Shown here: positions 6,704 to 12,263 of the stretch, in pieces
How the letters are laid out: every line of letters starts with the position of its first letter
Numbering within the stretch: position 1 is the stretch's first letter
Made by a program: the position numbers and the translations under genes
NCBI GenBank assembly: GCA_016764835.1
Contig: JAESRD010000143.1
Location: 1 to 12,263 of the forward strand
Source of the DNA: Paracoccaceae bacterium
Lineage (GTDB): Bacteria > Pseudomonadota > Alphaproteobacteria > Rhodobacterales > Rhodobacteraceae
Direction: 5' to 3'
DNA length: 12,263 nucleotides
The notes under the pieces: model-generated
Databases searched by the model: none
The model's input: only the letters and a program-made list of their open reading frames with translations
Told to the model about the DNA's origin: nothing

Positions 6704-7789
6704 ATGCTGCCCAGCAGACGCGGGTTTATGGCCCGGCTTTTGGCCAGCTCATTCGGCGCGGCCGTGCTGCCCCAGCTGAGCTGGGCCGAGGCCGGAAACC
6801 CCGGCTATTTGGCCGCTGCACGGCACCAAGATGGCAGCTACTCCCTGTCCGGGCTCAGCGCGCAGGGTGCGACTTTGTTCACCATTGCGCTGCCCGCACG
6901 CGGCCATGCCGGGGCGGCACATCCGACCCGTGCCGAGGCGGTTGCCTTTGCCCGCCGCCCCGGAACCTACGGCATGGTTATCGACTGTGCGCGTGGTATT
7001 TTGCGCCAAGAGCTGGCTGTGCCCGCAGGCAATGTGTTTAACGGCCATGGGCTTTATCTGCAAAACGGCGCGGTTTTGGCCACCTCTGAGCAGCTCGGCA
7101 CGACGAGCCAAGGCATTATCGGGCTGTGGGATGTGGCGGACGGCTACCGGCGGATTGGCGAGTTTTCCAGCGGCGGTATTGGACCGCATGAAATTCGGGC
7201 AATGCCAGATGGCCAAATTCTGGTCGCTAATGGCGGCATTGCTACCGGCGGCACAGAGGGGCGCGAAAAGCTCAATCTTGGCACCATGCGCTCAAACCTG
7301 ACGCTGCTCTCAAAGGCTGGTGAAATCAGCGCTCGCTATGAGCTGCCCGACGCGCTGCGGCTGAATTCAATTCGCCATTTGGCATTGCGCGACGACGGCT
7401 TAGTTGGCTTTGCAATGCAATGGCAGGGCGACCCCGGCGCGCAGCCGCTGCTTGGCTTTTTGCGCCCCGGCGCAGCGGCGCTTGAGCTGGCCCGCGCATC
7501 AGGCGCGCACTGGCGGGCGATGGCTGGCTATGCCGGGTCGGTTGCTTTTGCTGGCGGCGGCGATGAGCTGGCGATCACGTCGCCGATTGGCGGCCGCATG
7601 CAACGGTTTGGCACTGATGGGGCTTTTATTGGCGTGGTTGAGCGGGCGCGTATCTGCGGGCTGGCCTCCTTGCCGGGCGGATATATAATGAGTGACGGGC
7701 AGGGCGGATTGCTGGCTTTGCAAGGCGGTGTGCCGGTGGCACTGTCTCTCTCTGAGCACCGATGGGATAATCACATTATCCGGCTGTAA
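6704..7789 (+). CDS. Tat-exported DUF1513 beta-propeller-like protein
   Basis: This 361-residue protein starts with a twin-arginine signal (SRRGFMARLLAS..., cleavage near SWA at about residue 28). It is therefore exported folded, usually with a cofactor or metal already bound. The mature part resembles a beta-propeller: repeated blade-like strands and conserved DUF1513 blocks, including GHAGAAHPTRAEAVAFARRPG (about 67-87, conserved core AAHPTRAEAVAFARR), VFNGHGLYLQNG (111-122) and GIGPHEIRAMPDG (158-170). H68, H73, H115 and H162 are candidate metal ligands. The ATG at 6704 lies one base after the previous stop, with GGTGA (6694-6698) as ribosome-binding site; a TTG start at 6674 would overlap the previous gene and bury the Tat motif. 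It is the last gene of the imelysin operon. Its biochemical function is unknown; the operon context suggests a role in periplasmic iron handling. Confidence 0.87.
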   Translation: MLPSRRGFMARLLASSFGAAVLPQLSWAEAGNPGYLAAARHQDGSYSLSGLSAQGATLFTIALPARGHAGAAHPTRAEAVAFARRPGTYGMVIDCARGILRQELAVPAGNVFNGHGLYLQNGAVLATSEQLGTTSQGIIGLWDVADGYRRIGEFSSGGIGPHEIRAMPDGQILVANGGIATGGTEGREKLNLGTMRSNLTLLSKAGEISARYELPDALRLNSIRHLALRDDGLVGFAMQWQGDPGAQPLLGFLRPGAAALELARASGAHWRAMAGYAGSVAFAGGGDELAITSPIGGRMQRFGTDGAFIGVVERARICGLASLPGGYIMSDGQGGLLALQGGVPVALSLSEHRWDNHIIRL

Positions 7790-7815
7790 CCCGGCTCAAA
7801 ACTGGAAATGCCCGT

Positions 7816-7859
7816 TTGACATGGGCCTTCACTTCGTCACATATTAACATGTGAATATG
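7816..7859 (+). promoter_or_regulatory. Promoter with overlapping operator dyads for the MBL gene
   Basis: TTGACA (7816-7821) is a perfect -35 element, and CATATT (7840-7845) 18 bases on is a fair -10. Covering the -10 and the expected start site is CATATTAACATGTGAATATG (7840-7859), a 20-base palindrome with one mismatched pair. A second overlapping dyad, TCACAT-N6-ATGTGA, spans 7837-7854. The following leader is only a few bases before GGAG (7864-7867) and the ATG at 7874. This geometry is typical of a repressor that blocks RNA polymerase. ATAT...ATAT dyads of this size are seen for ArsR-family regulators (including those controlling sulfur-responsive MBL genes), but the regulator is not in the window and the assignment is inference. 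Confidence 0.65.
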
Positions 7860-7873
7860 AATTGGAGACGGGC

Positions 7874-8791
7874 ATGCAGCTCACAAGACGCAAAGTAATA
7901 GCCGGCGCCACAGGGTTGGCTGTCGCCGCCGCGATGCCAATGCGGGCATGGTCGCAAACAACGCTGGCGCTGCATGACGGCGCCGAGCTGATCACCATAT
8001 CTGACGGCACGCTGACCTTCCCCGAGGCCTTTGTCATTGGCGATATGCCTGCTGAAGAGGCCCGCGCGATATTGCGCGCCGCTGGCGAAAACGGCCCCGA
8101 ATATAAGCCTGCCTGCAATGTTACGCTGTTGCGGCGCGGCGATGAAGTTGTGCTGTTTGACACTGGTGCTGGGCCAGACTTCATGGCCTCGGCCGGGCGG
8201 CTGCCCGACGCGCTGGCCGCGGCCCAAATCGACCCCGGTGACATTACAAAAGTCGTGTTCACCCATGCGCATCCTGACCACCTTTGGGGGGTGCTTGATG
8301 ATTTTGACGAGCCGATGTTTTACAATGCCCACCACATGATGGGCGCGGCTGAGCTGGCTTATTGGGCTGACCCCGACACGGCCAATACAATCGGCGATAT
8401 GCGCCAAAGTTTTGCCGCCGGGGCGTCGCGCAGGCTGGGGCTGATGGACGGGTTGATCGAGCCGTTTGACGCGGGCGATCAGGTCGCACCCGGCGTTGAA
8501 GCGTTGCTTTTGCCGGGCCATACGCCGGGCCATATGGGCTTTATCATTGATGCAGGCGCGCAGGCGGCAATGATCATTGGCGACGCGGTTGGCAATCACC
8601 ATCTGGGCTTTGTTCGCCCCGAATGGCAGGCCCCGGCTGACCAAGAGGGCGCGCTGGCTGCGGCGACCCGTGTGGCTTTGCTTGACCGTTTAGCAGCGGA
8701 TGAGATGACAGTTATTGGCTATCATCTGCCTGCTGGCGGCATTGGCAAAGTCGCCCGCGACACTACAGGGTATGTCTATATTCCGGCGTGA
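7874..8791 (+). CDS. Tat-exported metallo-beta-lactamase-fold hydrolase (possibly SoxH-like)
   Basis: This 305-residue protein has a twin-arginine signal (TRRKVIAGATG..., cleavage near AWS at about residue 27), so it works in the periplasm. All usual di-zinc ligands of the metallo-beta-lactamase superfamily are visible: HAHPDH (H131, H133, D135, H136), GHTPGH (H216/H220), D237 in IIGDAVGNHH, and H284 in IGYHLPAG. The family hydrolyses thioesters, lactones, esters or related substrates; the substrate here cannot be read from the sequence. The gene lies across hemA from soxCD, and sox clusters of Paracoccus encode exported metallohydrolases of this kind (SoxH), so a sulfur-linked thiol ester role is plausible but unproven. 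ATG at 7874 has GGAG 6 bases before it and places the Tat motif at the N terminus. It has its own promoter and operator, and its stop is one base from the end of convergent hemA. Confidence 0.87.
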   Translation: MQLTRRKVIAGATGLAVAAAMPMRAWSQTTLALHDGAELITISDGTLTFPEAFVIGDMPAEEARAILRAAGENGPEYKPACNVTLLRRGDEVVLFDTGAGPDFMASAGRLPDALAAAQIDPGDITKVVFTHAHPDHLWGVLDDFDEPMFYNAHHMMGAAELAYWADPDTANTIGDMRQSFAAGASRRLGLMDGLIEPFDAGDQVAPGVEALLLPGHTPGHMGFIIDAGAQAAMIIGDAVGNHHLGFVRPEWQAPADQEGALAAATRVALLDRLAADEMTVIGYHLPAGGIGKVARDTTGYVYIPA

Positions 8792-8792
8792 A

Positions 8793-10016
8793 TTATTCAG
8801 CAGCTAAGGGGCGGCGGGCCAGTTGGCATTCGCCCCATAGCTGACCGAGAGCTGATATCAGTGCCTCGGTATCGGCATCTGAATGCACCGGCGACGGGGT
8901 GATCCGCAGCCGCTCTGTGCCTTTTGGCACGGTCGGATAATTGATCGGCTGAATGTAGATGCCGAACTCGTCCATCAACCTGTCAGACAGTAGCCGACAC
9001 TTAACCGGGTCACCGACCATAACCGGGATGATATGGCTGGGATTGTCGCGGTGTTCGATACCGGCAGCGTTCAGCGCCGTGCGTATTTGCGCCACGCGAG
9101 CCTGTTGGGCCATGCGTTCTGTGCTGCTTTGCTTTAGGTGCATCACAGCCGCACGCGCACCGGCGGCAATGGCTGGGGGCAAAGCGGTGGTGAAGATGAA
9201 CCCACTGGCAAAACTGCGGATGAAATCAACCAAAGCGGCGGAGGCGGCGATGTAGCCGCCCATGACGCCAAATGCTTTGCCCAGCGTGCCCTCGATCAGC
9301 GTCAGTCGGTGCATGACGCCGAGCTGTTCGGCCAACCCGCCGCCGCGTGGGCCATACATGCCAACGGCATGGACTTCGTCGAGATAGGTCATCGCACCGT
9401 ATTTATCGGCGAGGTCGCAGATCTCGGCAATGGGGGACGTGTCGCCGTCCATTGAGTAGACGCTTTCAAAGGCAATCAGTTTGGGCTGGTCTTTGGGCAA
9501 AGCGGCGAGCTTGGCCTCAAGATCGACCAAGTCGTTATGCGCCCAGATTTTATAGGGGGCTTTTGAGGCGCGAATGCCCTCGATCATGCTGGCATGATTA
9601 TGCGCATCTGACAGCACAATGCAGCCGGGAATGCGCGCGGCTAAAGTGCCAAGGCTGGCCAAGTTGGAGACATAGCCGGAGGTGAAGAGAAGGGCTGCTT
9701 CTTTGCCGTGCAGGTCTGCCAGCTCGGCCTCGAGCAAGACATGCTCATGGCAGGTGCCAGAAATATTGCGTGTGCCGCCAGCGCCTGCGCCGTGCTTTTG
9801 CACCGCGTCGGTCATGGCCGCCAGAACGCTCGGGTGTTGACCCATGCCCAAATAGTCGTTTGAGCACCAAATTGTGACTTCATCTTGGCCAGCATTTAGC
9901 TGACGTGTGGCGCGTGGAAACGCGCCTTGGTGGCGGGCCAGATCGGCAAATATCCGGTAATTGCCTTCCGCCTTTAGGGCGTCGGTCTCATCGGCAAAAA
10001 AGGCTTGGTAATCCAT
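8793..10016 (-). CDS. hemA: 5-aminolevulinate synthase
   Basis: This 407-residue cytoplasmic PLP enzyme condenses glycine with succinyl-CoA to 5-aminolevulinate, the first step of heme synthesis by the C4 (Shemin) pathway used by alphaproteobacteria. The sequence shows [12 protein letters not shown] (51-62), [20 protein letters not shown] (76-95), [15 protein letters not shown] (135-149), SMDGDTSPI (198-206), [16 protein letters not shown] (212-227, with D213 and H216 for cofactor contact) and [14 protein letters not shown] (K247 is the PLP lysine). Length and lysine position match the Rhodobacter enzymes. The start ATG (10016-10014) is six bases after the upstream DUF302 stop and has no strong Shine-Dalgarno sequence, only G-rich sequence inside the end of that gene, so translation is probably coupled. 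It seems to be the last gene of the soxC-soxD-DUF302 unit. Whether this is the only ALA synthase of the genome or a second isozyme cannot be seen. Confidence 0.95.
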   Translation of the reverse strand: MDYQAFFADETDALKAEGNYRIFADLARHQGAFPRATRQLNAGQDEVTIWCSNDYLGMGQHPSVLAAMTDAVQKHGAGAGGTRNISGTCHEHVLLEAELADLHGKEAALLFTSGYVSNLASLGTLAARIPGCIVLSDAHNHASMIEGIRASKAPYKIWAHNDLVDLEAKLAALPKDQPKLIAFESVYSMDGDTSPIAEICDLADKYGAMTYLDEVHAVGMYGPRGGGLAEQLGVMHRLTLIEGTLGKAFGVMGGYIAASAALVDFIRSFASGFIFTTALPPAIAAGARAAVMHLKQSSTERMAQQARVAQIRTALNAAGIEHRDNPSHIIPVMVGDPVKCRLLSDRLMDEFGIYIQPINYPTVPKGTERLRITPSPVHSDADTEALISALGQLWGECQLARRPLAAE

Positions 10017-10022
10017 TACGTA

Positions 10023-10466
10023 TTAGCCGCCCGCAGCTTCGGTGGCGATTGCGTCAAGCAGGGCCTCGACCGCTTTCATCTCGCCGTCGGGCATGACCTG
10101 GTAGCCGATGGATACCGCCCCTGCTTGGTCAATCACGAAGATACCGTAGGGACAATGGGCGATATTGAGCGGGTCAATTTCCATGACTTGGCGCGACAGG
10201 ACCGCCGAGCAAAACAGGAAAACATCAGCATTATCAAAGATAACCACGTCCGAGCCGACATCTTGGCCGGTGCGGGCCAACATTTCGCCAGTATGGCTAA
10301 TATAGTCGATCAACAGGCCGCGCCCGATGATTGCGTTCTCTAGGCTGAAGGTTGCGTCATCAAAACTGCCGTCAAACGGATAGGTGACAGCGCCTTCGCT
10401 TTGCGCAAAGGCAAGCCCGGGTGAAAGAGCGGTGACGAGCAGGGCGGCGATGAGTGTTTTTTGCAT
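10023..10466 (-). CDS. Periplasmic DUF302-domain protein
   Basis: This 147-residue protein has a Sec signal peptide (MQKTLIAALLVTALSPGLAFA, cleavage at about residue 21). The mature part resembles the DUF302 fold, a small alpha/beta domain of unknown biochemical role. Two cysteines are present, C86 in FLFCSAVLSR and C105 in AHCPYGIFVI, with H104 beside the second; these could be redox-active or bind metal or heme. A good ribosome-binding site (AGAGGAAG on the minus strand) precedes the start. It lies 27 bases after soxD and six bases before hemA, on the same strand. DUF302 proteins recur near sulfur-oxidation genes, so an accessory part in thiosulfate or sulfane oxidation is a fair guess, but the partner is not known. 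Confidence 0.82.
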   Translation of the reverse strand: MQKTLIAALLVTALSPGLAFAQSEGAVTYPFDGSFDDATFSLENAIIGRGLLIDYISHTGEMLARTGQDVGSDVVIFDNADVFLFCSAVLSRQVMEIDPLNIAHCPYGIFVIDQAGAVSIGYQVMPDGEMKAVEALLDAIATEAAGG

Positions 10467-10493
10467 GATGACTTCCTCTTTTTAATTGGCGAT

Positions 10494-11693
10494 CTACTGA
10501 GCGCCGGTGACGGCGAGATAGGCAATGACGGCGTCGATCTCATCTTGTGTGCGCAGCCCGGCAAAGGCCATGCGGGTGCCGCGAATTGTGGCGCGCGGAT
10601 TGGCCAAATAGGTGGACAGGGTCTCCTCGGTCCAGACCCAGCCATCATCGCCAGCGCCGGTCATGGAGCCCGAATAACGGAAACCTTCGACGCTGCCAGC
10701 GGTGCGGCCGAGCAGATTGTTGAGATGTGGGCCGGTCCGGTTGCGGGCCGTATCGCCGACTTGGTGACAGCTGCGGCACCGACGAAAGACGCCCTCGCCT
10801 GCGGTGACTAAGGCTGGGTCATAGGCGGCTTCTTCGGTGACTGGCTCTTCGGTGGCTTCTGGCTCTGCTACCGGTTCGTCAGCAGCTTGGGCGGCGGGCT
10901 CTTCTGCCGCTGGCTCCTCTGCCTCGGTGGTCTCGGTTTCTGGTGTCACGTCTAGTACGGCGGCGCGCATGGTGATCTCTACCGTTTCTTTGCAGTCGCT
11001 CATGCAGGCTTCAACGCTGAACAATGGCAGCTCAGATGTTTCGCGGTCATCGTCGTAGAAGTTGGCGGTATTGCGCATCTCAACCGTGGCGAAAGTCTCT
11101 TGGTTGAGCACAAAATCATCGCCGACAATGTCGTTGAGATAGAGCAGGTAGGCGACAATGGCGTAGGTTTCGTCGTCGGTCAGGGTTTGTGAAGCGCCAA
11201 AGGGCATGGCCCGGCCGACATAGTCGAACACGGTGGAAAGATAGGGCCAGTAGGAGCCGATGGTTTTGACAGGGTCGTCGTCTGACAGCGTGTCAAAGCC
11301 GCCCGCGAGCTGCGGCCAGCGGCCAACGGCTTCGCCAAAATCACCGTGGCACGAGGCGCATTTTTCAACAAAAACTTCTTCGCCGGTCCAGACATCGCCT
11401 TCGCCGACCGGCAGGCCTTCGCCGTCTGGGCGGATATCTGTGTTCCATGCGGCAACTTCTCCTGCCAGAGCCTCGCGGCCAATGCCGTAGCCGCCGCTGC
11501 GGGATGGCGCGCCAAGAGCGGCATGCATGGCGGGGGCGGGTTCTGCCTCTTGGGCATGGGCGGCCGAGACCACCTCTAGCCTTGCCGGGGCTGGGATATC
11601 GACAATGAACTGATCGGCCAAAAAGTAGGCACCCGCCAATGTGCCAATCGTCCCGCCCAAACCGGGCACGAGTATCTTAAGAAACTTCGACAT
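10494..11693 (-). CDS. soxD: Sulfane dehydrogenase cytochrome subunit SoxD (di-heme cytochrome c)
   Basis: This 399-residue protein has two cytochrome c domains. The N terminus has a hydrophobic segment (about residues 5-28) that is a signal peptide or membrane anchor; AHA at about 45-47 could be a cleavage site. The first heme site is CASCHGDFGEA (C112, C115, H116) with probable axial methionine M163 in RAMPFG. The second is CRSCH (306-310), with M375 in RGTRMAFAG as probable axial ligand. Between them lies an acidic Ala/Pro/Glu/Thr-rich linker (about 251-290), and a CMSDC motif (230-234) just before it. SoxD takes electrons from the molybdenum subunit SoxC as SoxCD oxidises the SoxY-bound sulfane sulfur. 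Its start overlaps the end of soxC by 17 bases, with GAGG inside soxC as ribosome-binding site, so the two are translationally coupled. Assignment rests on domain layout and the soxC neighbour. Confidence 0.92.
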   Translation of the reverse strand: MSKFLKILVPGLGGTIGTLAGAYFLADQFIVDIPAPARLEVVSAAHAQEAEPAPAMHAALGAPSRSGGYGIGREALAGEVAAWNTDIRPDGEGLPVGEGDVWTGEEVFVEKCASCHGDFGEAVGRWPQLAGGFDTLSDDDPVKTIGSYWPYLSTVFDYVGRAMPFGASQTLTDDETYAIVAYLLYLNDIVGDDFVLNQETFATVEMRNTANFYDDDRETSELPLFSVEACMSDCKETVEITMRAAVLDVTPETETTEAEEPAAEEPAAQAADEPVAEPEATEEPVTEEAAYDPALVTAGEGVFRRCRSCHQVGDTARNRTGPHLNNLLGRTAGSVEGFRYSGSMTGAGDDGWVWTEETLSTYLANPRATIRGTRMAFAGLRTQDEIDAVIAYLAVTGAQ

Positions 11694-12263
11694 TTTCAGC
11701 CTCGCCCTGTTCGTTCACATACCAGGTTTGGATGCCGTTATTGTGATAGATGGAGTTTTCACCGCGTATTTCACGCAGCTGGTTCTTGGTGGGCTGAACA
11801 TAGCCGGTGCTGTCATGGGCGCGACTTTGTAGCAGCAGTGGGCTGCCATCCCAGTCGAACTCATAATAGAAACGGTGCATGGATTTCTCGAAGCTCGGGC
11901 CGGACATGCGGGCCTCGTGCCAGTTGGCGCCGCCATCCAGCGTGACATCAACCCGCGGGATGGTGCCGCGGCCAGACCACGCGACGCCGGTCAGCACTGT
12001 CGGGCCGGGGCCATGGGTGATTGGCGCTTGCGGCGACGGGTTGGTGATGACCGATTTGGCATCCATCACCCAAGTAAACCGCCGAGCCAAACCATTGGCC
12101 ATCAGGTCGGTATATTTGGAGGTTTCTTCGCGTTGATACCAGGCCTTGTCGCCCACTTCCAAACGGCGCAGCCATTTGATCCACATATTGCCTTCCCAAC
12201 CGGGAATAACCAAGCGCAGCGGATAGCCCTGCTCTACCCGCAGCGCCTCGCCGTTCATCGCAA
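11677..12263 (-). CDS. soxC: Sulfane dehydrogenase molybdenum subunit SoxC, C-terminal part
   Basis: The frame runs off the right edge; only the last about 195 residues are present. The internal methionine at 12258 is not the start, because the residue before it is in frame (AMNGEALR...) and AMNGE is an internal conserved block of sulfite oxidase-type enzymes. Further family blocks are QGYPLRLVIPGWEGNMWIKW, WYQREETSKYTDLM and GVAWSGRGTIPRVDVTLDGG, the last being the start of the C-terminal dimerisation domain. SoxC is the molybdopterin subunit of the periplasmic SoxCD complex, which oxidises sulfane sulfur bound to SoxY during thiosulfate oxidation. The cysteine ligand of molybdenum and the Tat signal would be in the missing N-terminal part. 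The rest of the sox operon (such as soxXYZAB) would be expected beyond the right edge. Confidence 0.93.
   Translation of the reverse strand, partial: AMNGEALRVEQGYPLRLVIPGWEGNMWIKWLRRLEVGDKAWYQREETSKYTDLMANGLARRFTWVMDAKSVITNPSPQAPITHGPGPTVLTGVAWSGRGTIPRVDVTLDGGANWHEARMSGPSFEKSMHRFYYEFDWDGSPLLLQSRAHDSTGYVQPTKNQLREIRGENSIYHNNGIQTWYVNEQGEAENVEVS

Noticed and set aside
7790..7830. Terminator after the DUF1513 gene
   Set aside because: The only stem (GCCC/GGGC, 7810-7826) has four pairs and no T-run, so it is too weak to call; read-through into the MBL gene is possible.
7844..8644. 266-residue open frame on the minus strand of the MBL gene
   Set aside because: It is antisense to a gene with complete catalytic motifs and has unusual composition with no family signature.
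12256..12258. ATG at 12258 as the start of a separate small minus-strand gene
   Set aside because: The frame continues upstream to the window edge and AMNGE is an internal SoxC block, so this is a truncated soxC.

Overview
The window looks like chromosomal DNA of an alphaproteobacterium of the Rhodobacterales (Roseobacter/Rhodobacter type). The reasons are a C4-pathway 5-aminolevulinate synthase (HemA) with the spacing of the Rhodobacter enzyme, a soxCD pair of the alphaproteobacterial thiosulfate-oxidising type, two Tat-exported periplasmic proteins, an RTX protein made for type I secretion, and moderately GC-rich coding sequence. This is inference from gene content; no rRNA or other taxonomic marker is present. 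No tRNA, rRNA, insertion sequence, integrase or CRISPR array was seen.

Layout. (1) Bases 1-141 hold a strong imperfect inverted repeat at the left edge and possibly the start of a minus-strand gene. (2) 142-2634 (+) encodes a large secreted RTX calcium-binding protein with an unrecognised helical N-terminal half, followed by a good rho-independent terminator. (3) 2818-7789 (+) is a tight four-gene periplasmic operon: imelysin, di-heme DUF1111 oxidoreductase, second imelysin, Tat-exported DUF1513 protein. This gene set is known in other proteobacteria and tied to iron acquisition. (4) 7816-7859 is a clear promoter with overlapping operator-like dyads, driving a Tat-exported metallo-beta-lactamase-fold hydrolase (7874-8791, +). 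(5) On the minus strand, read right to left, lie soxC (its 5' part is outside the window), soxD, a periplasmic DUF302 protein and hemA, so closely packed that one transcript is likely. hemA ends one base from the convergent MBL gene.

How it fits together. The right half joins sulfur oxidation (SoxCD, a molybdenum enzyme plus c-type cytochrome) to the first step of heme synthesis, and heme is what SoxD needs. The left operon also makes a di-heme c-type protein and probable iron-binding periplasmic proteins. Heme, iron and periplasmic redox chemistry are therefore the shared theme, although a functional link between the two operons is only inferred. The most unusual points are the soxC-soxD-DUF302-hemA arrangement, the loss of the HxxE histidine in the second imelysin, an intercistronic hairpin whose T-tract faces the antisense direction, the operator over the MBL promoter, and the uncharacterised N-terminal half of the RTX protein.
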